Shown here: positions 1 through 5,876 of the stretch, piece by piece | Position numbering within the stretch: position 1 is the first letter of the stretch | How the letters are laid out: every line of letters begins with the position of its first letter | Assembly: GCA_937889015.1 (NCBI GenBank) | Contig: CALARR010000192.1 | Span: 1 to 11,263, forward strand | Origin: an uncultured Planctomycetales bacterium | GTDB lineage: Bacteria; Planctomycetota; Planctomycetia; Pirellulales; Thermoguttaceae | DNA: 11,263 nucleotides | Direction: 5' to 3' | The notes under the pieces: generated by a model | What the model was told of the DNA's origin: nothing | Seen by the model: the letters and a program-made list of their open reading frames with translations, nothing else | Databases searched by the model: none | Made by a program: the position numbers and the translations under genes

Positions 1-99
1 TTCTGGGACTGATTCTTGGAACCGGTCCCAAAACCTGTCGGCCGCTCGGCGCCGCCGGGACGCTCGACCGATTGGGATGGTTCTGTGACTGATTCTAAG
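1..99. repeat. Tandem part-copy of a dispersed intergenic repeat (copy A)
   Basis: Bases 1-19 (ttctgggactgattcttgg) recur at 81-99 as ttctgtgactgattctaag, giving an 80-bp period; the window therefore starts inside what may be a longer array. The core at 19-69, beginning gaaccggtccc, aligns without gaps to 5900-5950, with 39 of 51 positions identical by eye. Short complementary segments (gtccc at 25-29, gggac at 57-61) suggest a palindromic element. It ends about 40 bp before the membrane-protein start. No promoter was recognised here. Function unknown. Confidence 0.6.
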
Positions 100-137
100 T
101 TCCTCCACCCCGCTTCGCCACAACCGACTGGAAAATC

Positions 138-1754
138 ATGTCGCGGCGGCAACGTTTGCTGGAAATCGCCTGCATCTTCGCCGTGTTCTTCCTGGACGGC
201 GCGGTCGTGCCGCCCGACGTCAACGAGCCCTACTACCTGGGCAAGGCCCTGCACCTGTGGAACCCCCAGTGGGCGGCGGGCGACTTCTTTCTGCAGACGG
301 CCGATACGCACAAGGTCTTCTTCTGGGGCTGCGGCTGGCTGGGGCTGTGGCTCTCGCTGCCGGCCATGGCCTGGACCATTCGCCTGGTGACCTGGGCCCT
401 GTTGGCCTGGTCCTGGCGCCGTTTGAGTGCGGTGGTGGCACCGCAACCGTGGTTCTCGGTGCTCAGCGCGGCCCTGTTCGTGTTTCTGTTGCGGCGCTAT
501 CACCTGGCGGGCGAGTGGGTGATTGGCGGGGCGGAGGCCAAGCCCTTGGCCTTCGTCCTGGTCTTCCTGGGATTGGAGGCCCTGCTGAGCAATCGCTGGA
601 ACCGGGCCTGGCTGCTGCTGGGCGGGGCCTCGGCCGTACACGTGTTGGCCGGCGGCTGGACCGCGATCACCGCCGGCCTGACCTGGCTGATGCGGCCCGC
701 CGATCGGCCGCCGCTGCGCGCCATGCTGGCGACGTTGGTCCTGGCGCTGGTCATGTCGCTGCCGGGACTGATTCCCTCGCTGAGCCTGAATCGCAACCTG
801 GAGCCCGAGGTGCAACAGAAGGCCAACGAGATCTATGTGTATCACCGGCTCAAGCACCACCTGGATCCGCTGGCCATACCGGGGTCGTTCGTGCTGCGGT
901 TTGGAGGCCTGGTGGGGGTGTGGTTCTTGCTGATCTGGCAGTATCGGCACGGCCGCCGGACGGTCGCCGCGGGCCATGTGGTGCGCGATGAGGAAGGCGA
1001 GGACCTGGAGGAGGTGGCCTGGGAGGCGCCCTCGCCGGTGAGCCGCTTGCAGAGCTTCGTCAACGCCTCGCTGTTGATCGCCGCCGTGGGCGGCCTGCTG
1101 GGCCTGCTGGAATACTACGACCTGGAGTTGGCCCTGGCCCTGCTGCGGTTTTATTGGTTCCGCATGTCCGACGTGGCCGTGCCGCTGGGGGTGGCGCTGC
1201 TGGGATGCGCGATCCTGATCGATCTGCTGCAGCACCGCGCCCGGTTGGGGATGGTCTGGCTCACCGGCGTCACGGTCGCCGTGATGCTTCATCTGGGCGT
1301 GCAGGCCTATCAGCACACCTGGAACGCGGCCACGCTAGCCGATCAGTATCAGCGCGAGGCCCTGGTTCCCCAGCACGAGGCCTGGCGCGATGTGTGCGAT
1401 TGGATCGCCGGCAGCGGACAGATTCCGCCCGACGCGCGGTTCTTGACGCCCGTCATGTCGCAGACCTTCAAGTGGTACACGGGGCGCGCGGAAGTGGTCA
1501 ACTGGAAGGAGATCCCCCAGGACGGCCGGTCGATCGCCGAGTGGTGGCAGCGCGTGAAGGACGTGTGCGGGCGCGGCCCGAACGCGCCCGACGAGTACTG
1601 GGAATACTCGCTGGCCGAATTGGGCGAGGAAAAGGTGCGATCGTTGGGGCAGAAGTACGAGGCTTCGCACGTGCTGACGTTTTGCGTGCCGCCGCTGCCG
1701 CTGGAGGTGTTGTACCGGAACGAAGCCTACGCCGTTTATCGCCTCGCGCCCTGA
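138..1754 (+). CDS. Multi-pass membrane protein, possibly GT-C glycosyltransferase-like
   Basis: A 538-residue integral membrane protein of unproven function. I count about ten hydrophobic segments, near residues 7-24, 61-77, 79-92, 104-118, 135-150, 157-184, 195-213, 252-268, 308-326 and 345-388. A charged loop (about 270-300, rich in Asp and Glu) and a soluble C-terminal part (about 390-538) follow the family style of membrane glycan or lipid enzymes. The first loop after helix 1 carries acidic and aromatic residues (DVNEPYYLGKALH, 27-39), a layout reminiscent of GT-C glycosyltransferases, where an Asp in this loop is catalytic. The C-terminal segment with RFLTPVMSQTFKWYTGRAE (434-452) resembles a planctomycete family I recall as DUF6798; that name is from memory. 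The ATG at 138 is preceded by GGA with 7-nt spacing. The Nudix gene follows 23 bp later on the same strand, so co-transcription is likely. Coding is certain, function is not. Confidence 0.85.
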   Translation: MSRRQRLLEIACIFAVFFLDGAVVPPDVNEPYYLGKALHLWNPQWAAGDFFLQTADTHKVFFWGCGWLGLWLSLPAMAWTIRLVTWALLAWSWRRLSAVVAPQPWFSVLSAALFVFLLRRYHLAGEWVIGGAEAKPLAFVLVFLGLEALLSNRWNRAWLLLGGASAVHVLAGGWTAITAGLTWLMRPADRPPLRAMLATLVLALVMSLPGLIPSLSLNRNLEPEVQQKANEIYVYHRLKHHLDPLAIPGSFVLRFGGLVGVWFLLIWQYRHGRRTVAAGHVVRDEEGEDLEEVAWEAPSPVSRLQSFVNASLLIAAVGGLLGLLEYYDLELALALLRFYWFRMSDVAVPLGVALLGCAILIDLLQHRARLGMVWLTGVTVAVMLHLGVQAYQHTWNAATLADQYQREALVPQHEAWRDVCDWIAGSGQIPPDARFLTPVMSQTFKWYTGRAEVVNWKEIPQDGRSIAEWWQRVKDVCGRGPNAPDEYWEYSLAELGEEKVRSLGQKYEASHVLTFCVPPLPLEVLYRNEAYAVYRLAP

Positions 1755-1777
1755 AGGGAACGGACGCCTGTTTGCCG

Positions 1778-2410
1778 ATGAATCCGCAACTGCCCCACTT
1801 TCTCTCCGAGCGGCTGACGCGACCCTTGACCGGACCGGGGGTGGGCTCGCGCTTTGAGATCCAGCCGCGCCTGGGAAGGCCTTATGAACCGGCGCCCGCG
1901 GACGCGCGATCGGCGGCGGTGCTGCTGCTGCTCTATCCCCACGAGGACGCGTGGCACGTGCCCTTGACCCTGCGGCCGGCGCATCTGCCCGACCATGCGG
2001 GCCAGGTGTGTTTGCCGGGCGGGGCGATGGAGCGGGGCGAGACCGGCCGTGCGGCCGCAATCCGCGAGTTTCACGAGGAACTGGGGGCCGGCGACGTGCG
2101 GCTGGAGGTGCTGGGCTGCTTGTCGCCGCTGTACGTGCAGGCCAGCCACTTTCGCGTCGAGCCTTGGGTCGCGGCCACGGCGCAGCGGCCCGCCTTCCAG
2201 CCCAACGCCCAGGAAGTGGAACGGCTGTTGGAAGTCCCCTTGCCGTTTCTGCTCGATCCGGCCAATCTCCAGGGGCACCAGCGACGCTATCAGGGCCAGC
2301 TCTACCAGGCGCCCCATTTCGATTGGCAGGATTGCCGCATCTGGGGCGCCACCTGCATGATGCTGGGCGAACTGATTACGCTGCTGGACGAGATGCAGAT
2401 CGAGATCTGA
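1778..2410 (+). CDS. Nudix hydrolase, CoA pyrophosphatase-like (NudL family)
   Basis: A 210-residue cytoplasmic Nudix hydrolase. The Nudix box GX5EX7REUXEEXGU is complete at residues 82-104, including REFHEELGA, so the metal-binding glutamates are present. Just before it, LTLRPAHLPDHAGQVCLPGG (63-82) matches the NuCoA signature typical of CoA pyrophosphatases (LLTxRSxxLxxHxGQxxFPGG), with Pro in place of the usual Ser after Arg66 and Leu for Phe before the PGG. Family members cleave CoA or CoA esters to 3',5'-ADP and 4'-phosphopantetheine; substrate here is inferred. Length is normal for the family. The ATG at 1778 was chosen because the conserved region starts about 40 residues later and upstream codons lie over the previous gene; the Shine-Dalgarno is poor (aaggga, about 18 nt away), suggesting translational coupling to the membrane-protein gene. 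A stem-loop begins at its stop codon. Confidence 0.88.
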   Translation: MNPQLPHFLSERLTRPLTGPGVGSRFEIQPRLGRPYEPAPADARSAAVLLLLYPHEDAWHVPLTLRPAHLPDHAGQVCLPGGAMERGETGRAAAIREFHEELGAGDVRLEVLGCLSPLYVQASHFRVEPWVAATAQRPAFQPNAQEVERLLEVPLPFLLDPANLQGHQRRYQGQLYQAPHFDWQDCRIWGATCMMLGELITLLDEMQIEI

Positions 2411-2473
2411 TCGCAAGCCAGCGGGAATGCACCCGCCCCCCCGGCCGGATTGCGACGCGTGGCGGCTTGCGAT
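2410..2473. terminator. Inverted repeat after the Nudix gene, terminator or attenuator candidate
   Basis: Perfect 10-bp arms, atcgcaagcc (2410-2419) and ggcttgcgat (2464-2473), flank 44 nt that contain a second hairpin, gcggg-aatgca-cccgc (2421-2436), and a run of seven C. A T-rich stretch (gctttgggttttctt) follows on the plus strand. It starts on the last base of the Nudix stop codon and ends 45 bp before the HAD start, so it could terminate or attenuate transcription between the two genes, or be a dispersed palindromic element. Structure is seen; function is inferred. Confidence 0.45.
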
Positions 2474-2518
2474 ATGCTTTGGGTTTTCTTCTGCGGATCT
2501 CTTGCGGGGTGTGAGGCC

Positions 2519-3181
2519 ATGGGCAGGGTGCGAGCGGTCGTCTTCGACATGGACGGCCTGATGTTCAATACCGAAGACGTGTATTGGGAAGTGGGTGACG
2601 CCATTCTCCGCCGCCGCGGCCACGCGTTCGACGACCCCCTGTGCGCGGCGATGATGGGCCGTCCTCCGCGCGCGGCCTTCGAGATCATGATCCGTTATCA
2701 CGCGCTGAGCGATAGCTGGGAACAGCTCTACGTCGAGTCGCAGGACGAGTTCATCGCGCGCCTGGACAGCAGCCTGGCCCCCATGCCGGGCCTGATGGAT
2801 CTGCTGGAGCGTCTGGAGCAGGCACAGATCCCCAAGGCCATTGGCACCAGCAGCGGCCGGCGCCTGGTGGATGCGGTGCTCTCGCGATTCCACCTGCAAC
2901 CGCGGTTCCAGTTCATCCTCTCGGCCGAGGACATCACACGCGGCAAGCCGGACCCGGAAATCTATCTCAAGGCCGCACAGCGCTTCGAACTGGCTCCGGC
3001 TGAAGTGCTGGTCCTGGAAGACAGCCAGAACGGATGCCAGGCCGCGGCCTCGGCCGGGACGTTGGCGGTGGCGGTGCCGGGCGATCACAGCCGCGGCCAG
3101 GACTTCAGCATGGCCACGCTGGTCATCGACAGCCTGGCCGACGCGCGGCTGTATGCCGCGCTGGGCCTGGTCCAAGGCTAG
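2519..3181 (+). CDS. HAD-superfamily hydrolase, beta-phosphoglucomutase/HDHD1-like
   Basis: A 220-residue cytoplasmic HAD phosphatase or phosphomutase. All four HAD motifs are visible: motif I FDMDG (nucleophile Asp10, acid/base Asp12), motif II GTSSG (109-113), the motif III lysine in GKPDPE (Lys143), and motif IV LEDSQNG (Glu167, Asp168). The helical cap lies between motifs I and II (about 20-90), as in subclass I members such as beta-phosphoglucomutase, DOG phosphatase and HDHD1 pseudouridine-5'-phosphatase; the sequence around NTEDVYWEVGD resembles the HDHD1 group. Substrate cannot be assigned. The ATG at 2519 places motif I nine residues in, normal for the family, and a gtgagg stretch lies just upstream. 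In-frame ATG 2474 and TTG 2450 would run back towards or into the inverted repeat and are less likely. It is separated from the Nudix gene by 108 bp. Confidence 0.88.
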   Translation: MGRVRAVVFDMDGLMFNTEDVYWEVGDAILRRRGHAFDDPLCAAMMGRPPRAAFEIMIRYHALSDSWEQLYVESQDEFIARLDSSLAPMPGLMDLLERLEQAQIPKAIGTSSGRRLVDAVLSRFHLQPRFQFILSAEDITRGKPDPEIYLKAAQRFELAPAEVLVLEDSQNGCQAAASAGTLAVAVPGDHSRGQDFSMATLVIDSLADARLYAALGLVQG

Positions 3182-3225
3182 GCTCGTCGCCCGACGTCCC
3201 ACGGCTTCTGGTGTTCGGATCGCAC

Positions 3226-3310
3226 AGCGCGCTATCGAAGCCGGAATCGCACGCGAAGCCAACTTGCCTCGGCTCCCTCGCTGGCGCGTCGGGCTTCGAT
3301 GGGCCGCGCT
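3226..3310. repeat. Imperfect inverted repeat between convergent genes
   Basis: Left arm agcgcgctatcgaagcc (3226-3242) and right arm ggcttcgatgggccgcgct (3292-3310) are complementary apart from about two bases of insertion, with a 49-nt loop. A further partial arm, cgaagcc at 3254-3260, could pair alternatively with the right arm. The element fills most of the gap between the HAD stop (3181) and the stop of the small membrane-protein gene on the other strand (3309), overlapping the latter. It could be a bidirectional terminator, though neither side has a clear T tract, or a REP-like dispersed repeat. The loop segment around cctcgctggcgcgtcgggct resembles intergenic repeats I associate with planctomycete genomes; that likeness is from memory. 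Confidence 0.55.
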
Positions 3311-3599
3311 AGCCCGGTTTGGGCATGGCCAGGCTGTGCAGCACCAGCACGCCGCCGATCGACAGCAGCGACCAGCCCAGCCAGTCGGGCGGGCGAACGG
3401 TCTTGCGCGCCATCGGCCGGTCGGATTGCGACATGCTTTGGGTGGCCGAATTGAGCGCGGCCAAGGGATGGCCGCTGCGCTTGGCCAGGGTCTGCGTGAA
3501 TTCGGGCGTGAGCACCATCGAATCGACCAGGCGGAACTGGAGACCCAAGAAGAGCAACACCAAGCCGATCAGGAAGTAGTGGTTGCGGTTCATTTCCAT
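3309..3599 (-). CDS. Small two-helix membrane protein, unknown function
   Basis: A 96-residue protein beginning MEMNRNHYF, with two predicted transmembrane helices: one directly after the start (about residues 6-24, FLIGLVLLFLGLQF) and one near the C-terminus (about 71-90, WLGWSLLSIGGVLVLHSLAM). The 45-residue stretch between them is polar and contains Arg, Asp, Lys and several Ser. I do not recognise the family. The start at 3599 is preferred because GGAG lies 9 nt before it; the ATG at 3593 would be 15 nt away, and a frame extension to 3680 adds 27 unconvincing residues. It is transcribed towards the HAD gene; its stop overlaps the right arm of the inverted repeat. Upstream is a 650-bp gap shared with the response regulator. 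The hydrophobic pattern and ribosome site support a real gene. Confidence 0.65.
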   Translation of the reverse strand: MEMNRNHYFLIGLVLLFLGLQFRLVDSMVLTPEFTQTLAKRSGHPLAALNSATQSMSQSDRPMARKTVRPPDWLGWSLLSIGGVLVLHSLAMPKPG

Positions 3600-3726
3600 G
3601 GCCTGCATCTCCTGCCAGGCACAGCTCACCGATGGGGCGAAGTCGAGTTCGGCACGCGTCGCGCGCCGTCTGTCGCCCAATTCTTATCGAGCCGCCATCC
3701 CCTGCCGGTTTACCCCTTCGCGACAG

Positions 3727-3752
3727 CGGGCCGGTTATGCCGGCCCGATTTT
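3727..3752 (+). terminator. Terminator-like hairpin with short T tract
   Basis: An uninterrupted 8-bp GC stem, cgggccgg (3727-3734) and ccggcccg (3740-3747), with a 5-nt loop (ttatg), is followed by atttt on the plus strand. This is the shape of a rho-independent terminator for plus-strand transcription, although the T tract is short. The nearest upstream plus-strand gene ends at 3181, more than 500 bp away and beyond another inverted repeat, so if it works as a terminator it would end an unannotated or readthrough transcript. On the minus strand it has no T tract. Confidence 0.45.
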
Positions 3753-3967
3753 GGGAGCTATAGAGCCTGTGCCGGTCGTAGCGGTCGTGCGGCCGGCGGC
3801 CGGCTGCGATCCGAGGATCGGCTCGTGCAAGCGGGATTATCTGTGCTCACCCCTACAGCTCCGCCAATCGGCCGGCCGCGCGGGGTGGAGCGATTGCGCG
3901 TCTACGCCAGGTCGAGGTTTATGCGCGCCGCCGGTTCCGAACTGCCGATCGGGGCTCAGTCTTGGCC

Positions 3968-3973
3968 TATACT
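3968..3973 (+). promoter_or_regulatory. Possible -10 box (TATACT) upstream of the response regulator
   Basis: TATACT differs from TATAAT at one base and stands out in very GC-rich surroundings. No good -35 hexamer is present at 16-18 bp; the nearest weak candidate is ctgccg at 3942-3947, 20 bp away. A start near 3980 would give a leader of about 75 nt before the candidate small ORF at 4056 and about 270 nt before the response regulator. Confidence 0.3.
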
Positions 3974-4055
3974 TTCTCGGGTTCGGCGGGGCGGCGAAGG
4001 TCCTCGCGGACACACAGCGCTGCCGCGGCCGGGCCCGACGTCAAGGGAGAAGAAG

Positions 4056-4211
4056 ATGCGCACCACGGGTGGTTGCCGAACCGTGGAGGTCCGCATCGCC
4101 AGTGATCGTTGTGCGGACGCTGGCGCCCTGGATCGCAGCCGCGACCGGCTGCCATCCGGCGGAAAGTGCGGCCATGAGCGGCGCGGCCGCCATCGGTTCC
4201 GTGAGTGCTGA
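4056..4211 (+). CDS. Candidate 51-residue basic, cysteine-containing small protein or leader peptide
   Basis: A short ORF beginning MRTTGGCRTV and ending at TGA 4209-4211. The best argument for it is the ribosome site: aagggagaagaag sits directly before the ATG, placing GGGAG 6 nt from the start, stronger than the site of most genes here. The product is very basic (many Arg) and contains four cysteines (7, 19, 38, 51); it has no signal peptide, helix or domain that I recognise. The response regulator starts 40 bp downstream, so the ORF could be a leader peptide, a small co-transcribed partner, or a chance ORF in GC-rich leader DNA. The open frame continues upstream without domain content, so the start rests on the ribosome site alone. 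Confidence 0.3.
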   Translation: MRTTGGCRTVEVRIASDRCADAGALDRSRDRLPSGGKCGHERRGRHRFREC

Positions 4212-4251
4212 GTGTATTGGAGATCCAGCGATTGTCTGTGGAGACTTGGGC

Positions 4252-4629
4252 ATGACCAAGAATGTACTGGTCGTAGACGACTCGTTGCTGATGCGGAAGA
4301 TCATCAGTGAAACCCTGAGCCAGGCCGGTTGGAACGTGGTCGCGGAAGCGGCCGACGGTCAACAGGCCGTGGTCGAGTATCGCCGACTGCGTCCCTCGGC
4401 GGTGACGCTGGACATTGTCATGCCGGGGACCAACGGCATTCAGGCCCTGCAGGAGATCCTGCTGATTGACCCGCAAGCCAAAGTGGTCGTGGTCAGCGCC
4501 CTGAATCAGACCAAGCTCATTTCGGAAGCCATCCGCAAAGGGGCCCAGGACTTCATCGCCAAGCCCTTCCTTCCGGAACAACTCCTGCAGACCATGCAGG
4601 GGTGCGTCGACTCGTCGACCGCCGTCTAG
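4252..4629 (+). CDS. Stand-alone CheY-like response regulator receiver
   Basis: A 125-residue protein consisting only of a receiver domain. The acidic pocket is Asp9/Asp10 in VLVVDDS, the phosphoacceptor is Asp54 in TLDIVMPGTNG, the switch hydroxyl is Ser82 in VVSALNQ, and the invariant lysine is Lys104 in AKPF. No DNA-binding or enzymatic output domain follows, so it should act through protein contacts, as CheY or a phosphorelay intermediate does; no kinase or chemotaxis gene lies nearby, so its partner is unknown. The VVSAL..TKLISEAIRKGAQDFIAKPF stretch is typical of CheY-type receivers. The ATG at 4252 is supported by GGAG 8 nt upstream and by placing VLVVDD at the N-terminus; an in-frame ATG at 4174 would add 26 unmatched residues. 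It is preceded by a long leader and the candidate small ORF, and converges on the NHL gene. Confidence 0.9.
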   Translation: MTKNVLVVDDSLLMRKIISETLSQAGWNVVAEAADGQQAVVEYRRLRPSAVTLDIVMPGTNGIQALQEILLIDPQAKVVVVSALNQTKLISEAIRKGAQDFIAKPFLPEQLLQTMQGCVDSSTAV

Positions 4630-4712
4630 GAGCCGGTCCGAGAGACAGCGATCCGCTATCAGCGGTCAGTTTCCAGCCAGCGGGAGTTGCCCCGACGGTT
4701 GAAGACGGACCG
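4630..4712. repeat. Dispersed repeat, degenerate copy C
   Basis: The first 15 bases, gagccggtccgagag (4630-4644), match the start of copy B at 5900 (gagccggtccgaaag) at 14 of 15 positions. cggtccg (4634-4640) is exactly complementary to cggaccg (4706-4712), the same 7-bp pair found in copy B, but here separated by 65 nt. The middle is not alignable by eye, so the copy is either degenerate or shares only its ends. It starts on the base after the response regulator stop and occupies the gap before the convergent NHL gene. Confidence 0.4.
4650..4667. terminator. Small hairpin between convergent genes, weak terminator candidate
   Basis: ccgct-atc-agcgg (4653-4665) forms a 5-bp stem, extended by two more pairs if t4652 is bulged. 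It lies 21 bp after the response regulator stop and 60 bp after the NHL stop on the opposite strand, a usual place for a bidirectional terminator, but there is no strong T tract on either side. Confidence 0.25.
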
Positions 4713-4726
4713 CGGTTGGGCGCCGC

Positions 4727-5839
4727 TCACCGCGTCTTGCGGATCACGCGCACGCGGTTGGTCGAGGTGTCGCCGATGAAGATCGAGCCGTCGGCATCCA
4801 CATAGATCCCGTGCAGGCGGTTCATCTTGCAGGCCAGCGGATCGCCGTCGGGGCCGTCCCCCTGCTGGCCCGTGCCGGCCACCAGTTCCAGCGTTCCTTT
4901 CTTCACGTCGATCATGCGCACGCTGTGGCTTTCGGTATCGGCCAGGTAGACGTTGCCGTTCTTGGCCAGGGCGATCCCCTTGGGACCGGAGAGGGTGGCG
5001 TCGGCGGCCGGGCCGCCGTTGCCGGTGAAGCCCTTCTTGCCTGTGCCGGCCACATGGCGGATGGTGCGCGCCTTGAGATCCAGCCGGAACACGGCGTTCC
5101 CCTCGCGCAGGGCCAGCCACATGTTGCCCTGCGCGTCGAAATCGATGGCTCGGGGCCCGTTCAGCGGCGTGCCGGCGATCGGCGCGCCGTCGGGCGTGGG
5201 CTGGCGCTGGCCCGTGCCAGCGAAGGTCGTGATGAGGCCCGTCTTCATGTTCACCTTGCGGATGCGGTGGTTGCCGATGTCGCAGATATAGAGCGATCCG
5301 TCGGGCCCGAACTGGATGCTGTGGGGCGACTGCATCTGGGCCTGGGTGGCCGGCCCGCCGTCGCCCGCGAAGCCGGCCTTGCCCGTGCCCGCCACGGTCG
5401 AGATGATTTTGGTCCGGGCATCGACGCGGCGCACGAGGTGGTTGCGCATCTCGACGAAGAACATGTGGCCGGCGCGATCGAAGCGGATCTCGTAGGGCTC
5501 GAACAATTCGGCCTGCGCGGCCGGTCCGCCATCGCCCGAGTAGCCGCTCTTGCCGGTGCCGGCCACGGTGGTGATGGTGCCGTTGGCGGCCACGCGGCGG
5601 ATCGCATGGTTGAGCGTGTCGCAGACGTACAGCGCGCCGTCTGGCCCGCGCACGATGCCGAAGGGGCCGTTCAAGCGGGCCTTGGTGGCCGGGCCATCGT
5701 CGCCGCTGTAGCCCTTCTCGCCGGTGCCGGCCAGGGTGGTGATCGTCGCCTTCGTTTCTGCCGCCGAGGCGACCGTTTCCAGAAAGCCGACCAAGCCGAA
5801 GACCAAGAGCCCCGGAATCACGTGGTGAAGGTTGCTCAT
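4727..5839 (-). CDS. Exported NHL-repeat beta-propeller protein
   Basis: A 370-residue protein with an N-terminal signal peptide (hydrophobic 8-20, likely cleavage after ASA, about residue 26) and then six NHL-type repeats filling the rest. Each repeat starts with an AGTG motif (residues 37, 93, 150, 207, 264 and 321), usually followed by G[YF]xGDGGPA; the better-conserved repeats continue with a [LV]Y[IVL].D..N/SH.[IV]R segment. Repeat 4 and repeat 6 have diverged loops. Six such units predict a six-bladed propeller, which in this family generally binds proteins or ligands; no catalytic residues can be assigned. It is probably periplasmic or extracellular. It starts 37 bp after the sialidase stop on the same strand, making it the third gene of the sulfatase operon; its Shine-Dalgarno (agg, about 7 nt from the ATG) is weak. 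A carbohydrate- or protein-binding accessory role is only an inference from context. Confidence 0.88.
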   Translation of the reverse strand: MSNLHHVIPGLLVFGLVGFLETVASAAETKATITTLAGTGEKGYSGDDGPATKARLNGPFGIVRGPDGALYVCDTLNHAIRRVAANGTITTVAGTGKSGYSGDGGPAAQAELFEPYEIRFDRAGHMFFVEMRNHLVRRVDARTKIISTVAGTGKAGFAGDGGPATQAQMQSPHSIQFGPDGSLYICDIGNHRIRKVNMKTGLITTFAGTGQRQPTPDGAPIAGTPLNGPRAIDFDAQGNMWLALREGNAVFRLDLKARTIRHVAGTGKKGFTGNGGPAADATLSGPKGIALAKNGNVYLADTESHSVRMIDVKKGTLELVAGTGQQGDGPDGDPLACKMNRLHGIYVDADGSIFIGDTSTNRVRVIRKTR

Positions 5840-5876
5840 GACAGTGCCTGTTTGATGATTGAGATGAAACAGAAGA

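Larger units (their letters stand above)
3600..4055. other. Long gene-poor gap between divergent genes
   Basis: No convincing protein gene is seen here on either strand. The open frames crossing it lack recognisable domains and good ribosome sites, and some only extend neighbouring genes backwards. It must hold the promoter of the small membrane-protein gene (minus) and probably that of the response regulator (plus). Visible elements are the terminator-like hairpin at 3727-3752 and the -10-like box at 3968-3973. On the minus strand, the stretch around 3680-3690 reads gataagaat, a possible but weak -10 for the small gene. The rest is GC-rich and unexplained. Confidence 0.5.

Noticed and set aside
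1335..2060. Long minus-strand ORF (241 codons), and the 1736-3262 minus ORF (508 codons) across the Nudix and HAD genes
   Set aside because: Both lie antisense to well-supported genes, their translations are low-complexity Arg/Ala/Gly-rich, and no domain is visible. High GC keeps such frames open.
2436..2442. Run of seven C as a possible phase-variation tract
   Set aside because: It is intergenic, short for a GC-rich genome, and sits in the loop of a stem-loop, not in a promoter spacer or reading frame.
2450..2518. Upstream starts for the HAD gene (TTG 2450, ATG 2474), the latter giving an LAGC lipobox-like stretch
   Set aside because: The HAD nucleophile motif normally lies within about 10 residues of the start, the extension overlaps the inverted repeat, and a lipoprotein signal on a cytoplasmic HAD enzyme is implausible.
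2467..3443. 18-nt near-identical words ttgcgatatgctttgggt (2467-2484) and ttgcgacatgctttgggt (3426-3443)
   Set aside because: 17 of 18 match, but one copy is intergenic and the other is inside a coding sequence, the flanks do not match, and one such pair in 11 kb could be chance.
3967..4581. 204-codon minus-strand ORF opposite the response regulator
   Set aside because: No domains, and it lies antisense to a complete CheY-type receiver.
4727..5839. Regularly spaced near-identical DNA words in the NHL gene, at first like a repeat array
   Set aside because: They are coding repeats of the propeller blades (AGTG...GDGGPA), not CRISPR or non-coding tandem repeats.
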